A stretch of DNA of 41,242 nucleotides from positions 1 to 41,242 of the forward strand of contig JAQIDC010000032.1 in the NCBI GenBank assembly GCA_027858235.1. The letters run 5' to 3'. The position numbers and the translations under genes are program-made. The notes under the pieces are model-generated. The model worked only from the letters and a program-made list of their open reading frames with translations, did no database searches and was not told the DNA's origin. Origin of the DNA: Patescibacteria group bacterium (GTDB taxonomy: Bacteria > Patescibacteriota > Patescibacteriia > Patescibacteriales > BM507). Shown here piece after piece: positions 25,349-32,217 of this stretch (positions are counted from its first letter, which is position 1; every line of letters starts with the position of its first letter).

Positions 25349-26806
25349 CTAATTTTCCAAAAAAGATATCCCATTTTTATCCACAGCGGTTCTTTCTTTA
25401 TTTTCTGACAACATTCCTCTAATTACAGCTCTATCGTCCCAGGGTTCTTTTTCTCCATTTTTTCTTACTATTGCCTGCTCACTTCCCTTCCCTGTTACCA
25501 ATAGAATATCATTTTCTTGAGCTAGTTTTATTGCTTTTTTTATTGCATCTCTTCTATCTAATATCTTAAATAAACTATCATTTTCTAATTTCCCTGCCTT
25601 TTCTGCCCCAACAAAAACCTGGTCTATTATTATTTCAGGGTTATCATCGTAGGGATCTTCATCTGTAACTATTATGATGTCGGCATTTTCTCCAGCAAGC
25701 TTTCCAAGGATGGGTCTACGAGAAACATCTCTCCCGCCCCCAGCTGAACCCAAAACATGTATTATTTTATTGTGAGGGATAAGTTTTACAGTTTCATATA
25801 ATTTTCCAACAGCCCTTGGTTCAAAAGCATAATCAACAATAACTGTAAAATTTTGCCCTTCATCTATTTTCTCAAGCCTCCCAGCTATTCCCTCAATGTC
25901 CGCTAATGATTTTTTTATTTTTTCAATATCTAAATTCAGGGTCTTGGCCAATAGAAAAGCATTAAGAGAGTTTTTTACACTCATTATTCCAAGCAAAGAC
26001 AGGCTAATGCTTTCTTCTTCAACAATATATTTTGTGCCATTTTTATCAATCTCAACATCTCGATATTCAAAAACTTTAATATCTTTTTTTATTTCTTTGC
26101 TGAGTTTTATATTTTCTACATCCCCAGTATACCCACTTTTTTGTTCGGCCCAAAAACTCATGAAATATTCAACGTGTTCATCTTCCAGGTCGGCTAGAAT
26201 TGTTTTTTTAACTTTTTCTAATTCTGTTTTTTTAATACCGCTATCTGTTCTAACTATATCGTAGTTTTCATCCATATACTTAGGTTTGCATGTTTTAAGA
26301 TGGGCAAAAAGTTTTCCTTTCGCTTTTTTGTATTCCTCAAAACTTCCATGAGATTCAATATGCTCGGGATAGAGGCCTGTCACGAGTAAAATATCATAAT
26401 TAATAAACTTATGTCTAAACTGCTTTATTCCCTCAGATGATGTTTCCACTATGGCTACTTTACATTTGTTGGCCACCATTCTCGCTAGCATTCTCTGCGT
26501 AAAGAATCTTCCAAGCATTGTCATCTTTTTATCATTCAACCACTCTTTTTTCCCGTCGTTAAACATAGCTGTAGAAGTGTAGCCAGTTTTTAGACCTGCT
26601 CCCTCCAGAACCTTCGCCATTAAATAAACACTGGAGGTTTTTCCAGTCGTGCCAGTTACACCAACGACAATTAATTTTTCAGATGGTTTCCCATAAACCA
26701 GAGCGGAAACAAAACTAAACAAAAAATGATAGGCTGGTTGGACAGCATTAAAAATAGGTTTTGGTATTAATTTTTTTAGTATATATAATGGGTTAATAGT
26801 TTTCAT
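25349..26806 (-). CDS. murE: MurE-like UDP-N-acetylmuramyl-tripeptide synthetase
   Basis: A Mur ligase that adds the third amino acid to the peptidoglycan stem peptide, using ATP. The P-loop VGVTGTTGKTSS is at residues 48-59; ETSSEG, the LYPEHIESHGSFEEYKKAK region, and HVLGSAGGGRD with the lower C-terminal domain follow. Where Gram-negative-type MurE has the diaminopimelate-binding DNPR, this protein reads EDPY (in TDEDPYDDNP), closer to the DDP of Lys-type enzymes, so the third residue may not be diaminopimelate. A hydrophobic N-terminus (about residues 20-38) replaces the usual UDP-binding start, which is seen in CPR homologues. It is followed on the same strand by the rpoBC promoter region. 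Confidence 0.85.
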   Translation of the reverse strand: MKTINPLYILKKLIPKPIFNAVQPAYHFLFSFVSALVYGKPSEKLIVVGVTGTTGKTSSVYLMAKVLEGAGLKTGYTSTAMFNDGKKEWLNDKKMTMLGRFFTQRMLARMVANKCKVAIVETSSEGIKQFRHKFINYDILLVTGLYPEHIESHGSFEEYKKAKGKLFAHLKTCKPKYMDENYDIVRTDSGIKKTELEKVKKTILADLEDEHVEYFMSFWAEQKSGYTGDVENIKLSKEIKKDIKVFEYRDVEIDKNGTKYIVEEESISLSLLGIMSVKNSLNAFLLAKTLNLDIEKIKKSLADIEGIAGRLEKIDEGQNFTVIVDYAFEPRAVGKLYETVKLIPHNKIIHVLGSAGGGRDVSRRPILGKLAGENADIIIVTDEDPYDDNPEIIIDQVFVGAEKAGKLENDSLFKILDRRDAIKKAIKLAQENDILLVTGKGSEQAIVRKNGEKEPWDDRAVIRGMLSENKERTAVDKNGISFLEN

Positions 26807-26859
26807 TTTATTATTTTAATTAAATTTTATTTAACTTCTAGTGGGTCTATTTAAATAGT

Positions 26860-27000
26860 ATTGTATAATTTTCAATTTCTAATTATTAATTTTCAATAAA
26901 TTTTCAATTTCTTAATATATTTATTAAATTTTTTAGATTCTTGTTTGAAAATTGCTAATTGTAAATTCACTGAAAATTGAAAACTGTAAATTGGAAACTA
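26860..27000. repeat. AT-rich inverted-repeat spacer starting at the femX-like stop
   Basis: ATTTTCAATTTCTAATTATT-type sequence on the left pairs loosely with GAAAATTGCTAATTGTAAAT and AAAATTGAAAACTGTAAATT on the right. The right end begins with the TAG stop of the femX-like gene. Confidence 0.5.
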
Positions 27001-27975
27001 TTTAATTCCCCTTCTCACTTTTCTAGCTATTTGATAAACATTATACCACACCCAATTAAATACCATGTCTAGAGTTCCTGGATAATCTAGTTCAAAACCA
27101 CCAAACCCTTTCTTAAAACGAGTTACTCCAGGCCATTTTTTTTCATCTATCCCATAAAAATCATAATATTTATATCCCTCACCTTTGGCCAACATAGCAG
27201 CCTCCCACTGAAGAAGAAATGGCGCCATCACGTTTCTATGTTCATTCGCAGAAGCACCATGCATATATGTAACTGTGTCTCCAAAAAATGAAAACAAGGC
27301 TGTGGCTACAATTTTATTATTATATTTTGCAAAATATATTTTAACAAAATCAAGATTTAAAAGTTTTCTGTAGTGTTCTTTACCGTGAGTCCTAAAACCA
27401 TCTCTTTCTGAGGTGCTACCCATGAGATTCCAAAAATTATCAAAGTCGTCAACACTCCCCTTAACTATTTCAACTCCCTTTTTTTGAGCAAGGCGAATGT
27501 TGTAGCGAGTTTTTTGATGCATTCCTTTAAGAATGACATCTTCGGACAAAGACAAATCCAACATTAAAGTTTTTTTTGGCTGAAGGTCGATTGACTTGCG
27601 AATGTCTAGGGTTGAATTATTAATATTTATTAAAGGCTCGAGCCGAAGAAATATTGATCCTTCTTTTTTAGCTAAATTTTTTATTTCATTAAATAAAAAC
27701 TCTTCTATTCCATGTTGTGTGTTGTGTGTTGTGTGTTGTGTACTTATGATCGGTCCTCTCGGACAATAAAAATAATTCTTTCCTAGACCAATCGATTTCT
27801 TAATAAGTGTGGCCACAGCGACAAAAACGCCATCAAGCTCTACACCTAATCTAAAAATTTCATTTCCACTATCTTCTTGAAATACTCCCCATTCCCAAGA
27901 TTGCAAAAACTGAGAATGCTTTTCTTTTTCAAGAAGCTTATTTAAATCTTTTTTTTCAATCTTAACTATTTTCAT
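26998..27975 (-). CDS. FemX/FemAB-family peptidoglycan cross-bridge aminoacyltransferase
   Basis: A 325-residue protein of the FemAB family (tandem GNAT folds), which adds amino acids from aminoacyl-tRNA to the peptidoglycan stem peptide. Family signs are FLQSWEWGVFQE, FYCPRGPI, the basic KTRYNIRLAQKKG helix, FWNLMGSTSERDGF, and the closing FYGIDEKKWPGVTRFKKGFG. The added amino acid is not predictable. Near residue 80 the coding strand holds four perfect copies of a 7-base unit (ACACAAC), translated STQHTTHNTQHG. Loss or gain of one unit would shift the frame. It begins four bases after ruvA and lies near murE, both in cell-wall or DNA context by chance or design. Confidence 0.88.
   Translation of the reverse strand: MKIVKIEKKDLNKLLEKEKHSQFLQSWEWGVFQEDSGNEIFRLGVELDGVFVAVATLIKKSIGLGKNYFYCPRGPIISTQHTTHNTQHGIEEFLFNEIKNLAKKEGSIFLRLEPLININNSTLDIRKSIDLQPKKTLMLDLSLSEDVILKGMHQKTRYNIRLAQKKGVEIVKGSVDDFDNFWNLMGSTSERDGFRTHGKEHYRKLLNLDFVKIYFAKYNNKIVATALFSFFGDTVTYMHGASANEHRNVMAPFLLQWEAAMLAKGEGYKYYDFYGIDEKKWPGVTRFKKGFGGFELDYPGTLDMVFNWVWYNVYQIARKVRRGIK
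27714..27741. repeat. Heptanucleotide tandem repeat, four copies
   Basis: Four perfect tandem copies of GTTGTGT (plus strand) within the femX-like gene. A unit length not divisible by three makes it a candidate slippage site. Confidence 0.95.
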
Positions 27976-27979
27976 TGGT

Positions 27980-28558
27980 TTAACCTATTTTCTTTAAAGC
28001 TTCTTTAATTCTTTCTCCACTATCTTTAATATCTTTATCAATACTCCTTAAAGCATCTCTCGCCTGGGTCATGGAGTAGCCGAGACTAATTAAAGCGTCT
28101 ATTTCATCACCACTAGCAAAGCCGCCAGTAGCGTTCTTTGAGTTTGCTGACATTTCTATATGACCAATTTTATTTCTGAGTTCAAGGACTACTCGTTCTG
28201 CAGTTTTTGGACCAATACCAGAAACTTTATTTAATAAGTCGGGCTCACCTCGTGAAATTGAATCTTTAATTTCATAAATACTAGCAGCCGCCAGAACATT
28301 AAGGGCTGTTTTTGGTCCAATACCAGAAACAGATAAAATCATTTCAAAGAATTCCTGTTCTTCTGGATTTTTTAATCCGAAAAGAAGGCTACTTTGTTCG
28401 GTAATGTGGTGGTAAATAAAAAGTTCTGCTTCTTGTCCAATATCAAACTCGGATATCAAGGCTGTGTTTACAAAAACCTTGTAGCCAATGCCACCTGTTT
28501 TAATAATAAGAAAATCCTTTCCTTTGTTTAAAATTTTTCCTTCTAAGTAGGCAATCAT
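27980..28558 (-). CDS. ruvA: Holliday junction DNA helicase subunit RuvA
   Basis: It binds four-way junctions and loads RuvB for branch migration. The N-terminal OB-like domain starts MIAYLEGKI; two helix-hairpin-helix motifs are at about residues 77-86 (VSGIGPKTAL) and 112-121 (VSGIGPKTAE); the C-terminal domain III (LISLGYSMTQARDALRSI) binds RuvB. Length 192 is typical. ruvB and ruvC are not in the window. It is cotranscribed with the femX-like gene, whose start follows the stop by four bases. Confidence 0.95.
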   Translation of the reverse strand: MIAYLEGKILNKGKDFLIIKTGGIGYKVFVNTALISEFDIGQEAELFIYHHITEQSSLLFGLKNPEEQEFFEMILSVSGIGPKTALNVLAAASIYEIKDSISRGEPDLLNKVSGIGPKTAERVVLELRNKIGHIEMSANSKNATGGFASGDEIDALISLGYSMTQARDALRSIDKDIKDSGERIKEALKKIG

Positions 28559-28565
28559 GTGTGAA

Positions 28566-28672
28566 TATTTAATTATTAATTTTGAATTTTGATTGAATAA
28601 CTAATTACTTAATTTTTAAACATTCGAAATTGAATCGAAATTCAAAATTCAAAATTAGAAATTTAATTCAAC
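28566..28672. repeat. AT-rich inverted-repeat spacer starting at the U32-gene stop
   Basis: TAATTTTGAATTTTGA-type arms stand inverted on both sides of the gap. The right arm begins with the TAA stop of the U32-family gene. No gene is present in the gap. Confidence 0.5.
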
Positions 28673-29934
28673 TTCCTTCTCACAACACTTCCTTGTGGAA
28701 TTTTCACTTTTGTTTCAATTATCACCTCTGTCCCCTGTCCACCATGAGCAGATTCAATAAATTCATCTTTTTTAATATCAAACAACTTAGTGATTTTCAT
28801 TTTTACTATTTCATAGGCTGGAGTCAGCATTTCAATAGAATATCCGATTTTCATAGAATTGTGGACCCTAACAACTGTTTCGTACTTTGTTTTATGTTTT
28901 TTGCTGGCGACAACCTCTCCACAAAACTCCCAAGAACCTAAGATATGAGAATTATCTCTATTCTCATCAGCTTTCTCGCCTAATAAAAATCCTGTCGTAT
29001 ATCCTCTGTGAACAAGTTTATCAAAAAGTTCTTTGTATAGTTTATTTATCTCCTTTTTCCCCCGTGCTGCCTGCCCGTCCTCTGGCGTGGAGCTTGTCGA
29101 AGTATTCAGCATATTGATAGCCTTATTATATGCACCAACTACAGTTGCTAGGTAATAAATACTCTTAGCGCGTCCTTCTATTTTGAAACTTTCTACTCCC
29201 GCTTCTTTTAATTTATCCAAATGTTTTATTAAACACAAGTCTTTCGAATTTAGAATATATGTTCCATGCTCTTCTTCCACTATTTCAAGTGGCATCCCTG
29301 GTCGCTTTTCCTCGGAAATAAAAAAGTTCCAACGACAAGGCTGAACACAATCCCCTAGATTGGCGGACTTGTCTACAAAATGTTTTGAAAGAAAGCATCT
29401 CCCAGAATAGGCCATACACATAGCTCCGTGAACAAAATATTCTAACTCAATTTTTGGCACCCTCTTTTTAATTTCTTTAATCTCCTTAAGTGTCACTTCT
29501 CTACCTAATATAACTCTTTTTATTCCTTGGTCATACCAAAATTTAGCTGATTGCCAGTTAGTACAGTTAGCCTGAGTTGATAAATGAATTTCGGCTTTAG
29601 GCCAAACTTTTTTTATAGTAGCTATTACACCTGGGTCCGATGCGATTAGAGCATCAACTCCAATTTTTTTAAGTTCACGAATATATTTTGGAAGTTTTTC
29701 AACATGTTCATTGTGTGCAAAAATATTAACTGTCACATACATTTTCTTTCCCTTGGAATGAGCATATTCAAGTCCCTCTCTAAGAGTATCAAGAGAAAAA
29801 TCATTAATACGAACTCGCAAAGAAAAATCCGGAATTCCAGCATAAACAGCATCTGCTCCAAACAAAAAAGCCGTTTTCATTTTTGTAATATTCCCCGCCG
29901 GCGCGAGTAGCTCAATTTTGTTTATTTTCTTCAT
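28663..29934 (-). CDS. U32-family (TrhP/RlhA-like) protein
   Basis: A peptidase-U32-type protein; characterised members work in tRNA or rRNA hydroxylation (TrhP/YegQ, RlhA) rather than proteolysis. Start MKKINKIELLAPAGN (a TTG two codons earlier is in frame). The family core follows: GADAVYAGIPDFSLRV, the LSTQANCTNW strand, ILGREVTLKEI, and the Cys set HGAMCMAYSGRC...CVQPCRW that binds an Fe-S cluster in this family. A C-terminal domain follows after KIEGRAKSIYYLA. An odd stretch NTSTSSTPEDGQAARGKK near residue 280 is encoded by a GC-rich repeat and is not expected. Exact substrate unknown. Confidence 0.85.
   Translation of the reverse strand: MKKINKIELLAPAGNITKMKTAFLFGADAVYAGIPDFSLRVRINDFSLDTLREGLEYAHSKGKKMYVTVNIFAHNEHVEKLPKYIRELKKIGVDALIASDPGVIATIKKVWPKAEIHLSTQANCTNWQSAKFWYDQGIKRVILGREVTLKEIKEIKKRVPKIELEYFVHGAMCMAYSGRCFLSKHFVDKSANLGDCVQPCRWNFFISEEKRPGMPLEIVEEEHGTYILNSKDLCLIKHLDKLKEAGVESFKIEGRAKSIYYLATVVGAYNKAINMLNTSTSSTPEDGQAARGKKEINKLYKELFDKLVHRGYTTGFLLGEKADENRDNSHILGSWEFCGEVVASKKHKTKYETVVRVHNSMKIGYSIEMLTPAYEIVKMKITKLFDIKKDEFIESAHGGQGTEVIIETKVKIPQGSVVRRKLN
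29061..29104. repeat. GC-rich in-frame repeat insertion in the U32 gene
   Basis: On the coding strand it starts CTTCGACAAGCTCCACGCC and continues with GGGCAGGCAGCACGG, a CTTCGACAAGCTC-type repeat encoding STSSTPEDGQAARG. Related sequence (CTTCGGCAAACTCAGGGC) forms the C-terminus of the small ORF at 30005. Confidence 0.6.
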
Positions 29935-29945
29935 CTGCAATATTC

Positions 29946-29982
29946 TAGACCTCAGATGTCCTTAAAGACATCGGAGGTCTTA
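29946..29982. repeat. Intergenic palindromic element related to the leuS insertion
   Basis: TAGACCTC-GATGTC arms pair with GACATC-GAGGTCTTA. On the minus strand it aligns with the insertion in leuS at 7429, with both-strand changes that keep pairing (GATGTC/GACATC against AAGGTC/GACCTC). It lies directly upstream of the U32 gene. Confidence 0.7.
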
Positions 29983-30004
29983 TAATTCTAACTATTTTTT
30001 ATCA

Positions 30005-30220
30005 CTATTTTTTTCCTTCCGCCTGCCCTGAGTTTGCCGAAGAGTCTTTTTCTTCGATTTGACTTAATCTAGCACTGGCCAATTTACATGATTTTGCGTC
30101 ACTTTTAAGCATCATACCAACAACATCATCAATTGGACTTGATGCAGGATTAGAAAGTCTCTCCCTTAGTCTCGTAGCATCATCATCTGAACTAGATTTC
30201 TCTTTTTTTGTATTATTCAT
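30005..30220 (-). CDS. Small hydrophilic protein, function unknown
   Basis: About 71 residues, starting MNNTKKEKSSSDDDATRLRE (a TTG two codons upstream is in frame). Mostly charged and disordered-looking, with one short helix DDVVGMMLKSDAKSC. The last residues DSSANSGQAEGKK are encoded by a GC-rich repeat (30017-30044), so the C-terminus has been replaced or extended by it. It lies after the 31274 gene on the same strand, with a weak hairpin between. It may be a real short gene or a remnant. Confidence 0.4.
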   Translation of the reverse strand: MNNTKKEKSSSDDDATRLRERLSNPASSPIDDVVGMMLKSDAKSCKLASARLSQIEEKDSSANSGQAEGKK

Positions 30221-30311
30221 ATACAAATACTTTAGCTTTTTTAAGCTAAAAAATCAACTTTTAAACGAATAAAAACAGCATCCAAGAAAGAATCTGCATT
30301 TTAATTTAAAA

Positions 30312-31274
30312 TTATTTTATTCCTAATATTTCCTTTCTGTTTGAAGCTTTACTTTCATATATTTTTGATGCTTCATAATCTTTTTTATTATTGGTGTACT
30401 TGTAACGAAAGTCATAAGCATCTGCCAGCAATTCATAAGATCTAATTTCGGCGTTTGTGTATGCTTGATTTTCAAGAGTCCCAAAAGTGTCCAAACTTGT
30501 CTGAATAACATCTTCCACCAATTTATCTATAACAATCATTTCACTTTGGTCTTTTTTTGATAAATTATTCCAGATATTCTGAGCTTTTTGTAAATTCAAA
30601 TGTGCCAACTCTTGCTTAGCTCGAATAGCATCTTTATTATTACCAGCATCTTCAAGCTCTGGTATTATTTCTTTTTTAAATATTACTGCTTTCTCTGGTA
30701 TCTTTATGGCACTATTAAAAATACGTCCATATTTAGCTTTTGCCTGCAAAGATCTATCATCAGTCTCTTCTCCAACTTCATCATTTAAAGACATTGCTTC
30801 TTTTTTGTTCTGCTCAACTACTCCTTTCCAGGAAGCAAGATGATGTTTAACATAATGCAAAACAGTTTTATCTTCTAGCATATCTTGGTTTTCGAAAACC
30901 ACTCCAACAAGTTTGTAGAAAAGTTTTTCGTCTCGAGCGTGATATGCGATAGAAACCAAGTCAGACAATACTGATTCAGGAATATTCTCCCGATGGATTA
31001 TCTCTAGCAATCTTCGTTCATCAATTGACTCAAGATTTGATCCAGAAGATTCCTCCAAAAAAGAATTAAAAGAATCTAGGAATAAATATTGATTTTTATT
31101 TTTCCTCCCTCTGTCATAAATAAGCCTCTCCCTCGAAAGCGGATCTGAAAGAAATTTTTTTATATCATCAATTTTATTTTCGGCTAAAAAAGACTCTAGA
31201 TTAGTTACAATATCTAAAGCTCCGCCCTCTTTGTTGGTTTTTTTTTCTGAAGAGAAATTTATAATTTCATTCAT
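30312..31274 (-). CDS. Helical protein of unknown function
   Basis: I do not recognise this 320-residue protein. It is acidic and almost wholly helical, without signal peptide or membrane segment. The first 60 residues (after MNEIINFSSEKKTNKEGG) look flexible; the middle (SVLSDLVSIAYHARDEKLFY, HYVKHHLASWKGVVEQNKKE) and the end (QAYTNAEIRSYELLADAYDF) resemble repeat-type helical hairpins such as TPR-like scaffolds, though no repeat is clear. The frame is open to 31346, but the extra 24 residues are translated from the terminator hairpin of the gene upstream, so the ATG at 31274 is chosen. It lies in one direction with the unknown genes on both sides. Confidence 0.65.
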   Translation of the reverse strand: MNEIINFSSEKKTNKEGGALDIVTNLESFLAENKIDDIKKFLSDPLSRERLIYDRGRKNKNQYLFLDSFNSFLEESSGSNLESIDERRLLEIIHRENIPESVLSDLVSIAYHARDEKLFYKLVGVVFENQDMLEDKTVLHYVKHHLASWKGVVEQNKKEAMSLNDEVGEETDDRSLQAKAKYGRIFNSAIKIPEKAVIFKKEIIPELEDAGNNKDAIRAKQELAHLNLQKAQNIWNNLSKKDQSEMIVIDKLVEDVIQTSLDTFGTLENQAYTNAEIRSYELLADAYDFRYKYTNNKKDYEASKIYESKASNRKEILGIK

Positions 31275-31321
31275 ATTTTGTATTCTTATTATATAAATAA
31301 AAAAACTATTAGGCAAGAAAA

Positions 31322-31345
31322 AGGCTGGTACTTGCATACCAGCCA
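31322..31345 (-). terminator. Intrinsic terminator after the 31368 gene
   Basis: The stem GGCTGGTA / TACCAGCC with a six-base loop is followed on the minus strand by TTTTTC. It ends the gene with the structured leader and shows that the upstream ORF extension of the next gene is not coding. Confidence 0.85.
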
Positions 31346-31367
31346 TAAAAAATAGATAAAGGAGCGA

Positions 31368-31922
31368 CTACATAAAACTTGAGAAAATCAAATTTTCCAT
31401 CTCAGCTACTTTCACAACTTCCGGTTTTTTGGGAGTAAAAATTCCCACATAGCCTGAGAGACGATTTTTATCTGGCGAAAAAAGTAAAGACAAAAAGCCC
31501 TTAAACTCACCATTGATCGACAATTCCCCCTCGGAAGAAACTAATACTACCTTTTTTAGCCTTAACATTGCATTGGTGATAGAAAACCTCTCAACCACAT
31601 CACCGGAATCATTAACAACCAGCATCCCGATTAATTTCCCTTCTTCGGAAACACCAATGGTGTCAAGAGGAATCCCTAGATCTGGCTCCTGAAAAACAAT
31701 ACCGGCACCATGTGGATTTTCATGAGTAGAATACTCATAGAATTTTTTTATCCCATTGTCGGCTGGATTGTAATGCAAAAGATCAGCTCCATCAGGAGTT
31801 CCAGTAAGCCTATTAAGCCAACCTCCCCGACCTTTAACCACAATTTCCTGACCAGGATCGAGAACAATCATTCCGTTTTCATCAAGATTGAGCCTTATGT
31901 TTTGCTTTGCGTTCTCACTCAT
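31368..31922 (-). CDS. Protein of unknown function with a structured leader
   Basis: A 184-residue protein I cannot assign. It begins MSENAKQNIRLNLDENGMIV and is rich in beta strands and turns: LDPGQEIVVKGRGGWLNRL, DTIGVSEEGKLIGMLVVNDSGD, LVSSEGELSINGEFKGFLSLL. No signal peptide or Cys. It has one of the few strong ribosome binding sites here (AAAGGAGAAAGAAA before ATG), a long 5' leader with a three-way-junction RNA and its own terminator, so it looks tightly regulated and well expressed. Its neighbour, also unknown, follows on the same strand. Confidence 0.7.
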   Translation of the reverse strand: MSENAKQNIRLNLDENGMIVLDPGQEIVVKGRGGWLNRLTGTPDGADLLHYNPADNGIKKFYEYSTHENPHGAGIVFQEPDLGIPLDTIGVSEEGKLIGMLVVNDSGDVVERFSITNAMLRLKKVVLVSSEGELSINGEFKGFLSLLFSPDKNRLSGYVGIFTPKKPEVVKVAEMENLIFSSFM

Positions 31923-31968
31923 TTTCTTTCTCCTTTCTCACCGCCACCGGCAAGACAAAAGATGTGTT

Positions 31969-32024
31969 AACTTAGCAGTTTTAGAGCCAGTCTAAAACTT
32001 TTTTCGGACCATCCGTGCTAAGTT
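31969..32024 (-). ncRNA. Three-way-junction leader RNA (candidate regulatory RNA)
   Basis: Read on the minus strand: a closing stem AACTTAGCA/TGCTAAGTT (9 bp, 32016-32024 with 31969-31977), then CGGA/TCCG (32012-32015 with 32005-32008, three-base loop), a six-A joint, then GTTTTAGA/TCTAAAAC (31991-31998 with 31978-31985, five-base loop) abutting the closing stem. All 56 bases are accounted for. It begins about 33 bases after the likely transcription start and ends 46 bases before the ATG. I do not know a named riboswitch with this shape. Fold by eye. Confidence 0.6.
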
Positions 32025-32063
32025 TTCACTAATTAAAAGAACCACTATATTTAAATCATTCTC

Positions 32064-32092
32064 TTTTTATCATCTTTTTACGTTATTGTCAA
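32064..32092 (-). promoter_or_regulatory. Candidate promoter of the structured leader and 31368 gene
   Basis: TTGACA (32087-32092), a 17-base spacer and TAAAAA (32064-32069) on the minus strand. The -10 box is imperfect (four of six). Confidence 0.5.
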
Positions 32093-32151
32093 TAATAAGC
32101 TAGATAAAAAATCTAATATTCGCCTTCTTAAAATTAAAATTTCCCCATATA

Positions 32152-32183
32152 AAAAAGGTATAGAATTAATTCTATACCTTTTT
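32152..32183 (-). terminator. Intrinsic terminator of the response regulator operon
   Basis: A perfect 32-nt palindrome (AAAAAGGTATAGAATT and its complement) followed by T residues on the minus strand, about 35 bases after the regulator stop. The bases between carry short TTACATG/TATGTG repeats. Confidence 0.88.
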
Positions 32184-32217
32184 ATGTTACATGTTATGTG
32201 TTACATGCTATGTGAAC

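Noticed and set aside
31275-31346. N-terminal extension of the 30312 protein (MAGMQVPAFF...)
   Set aside because: It is the translation of an intrinsic terminator belonging to the upstream gene.
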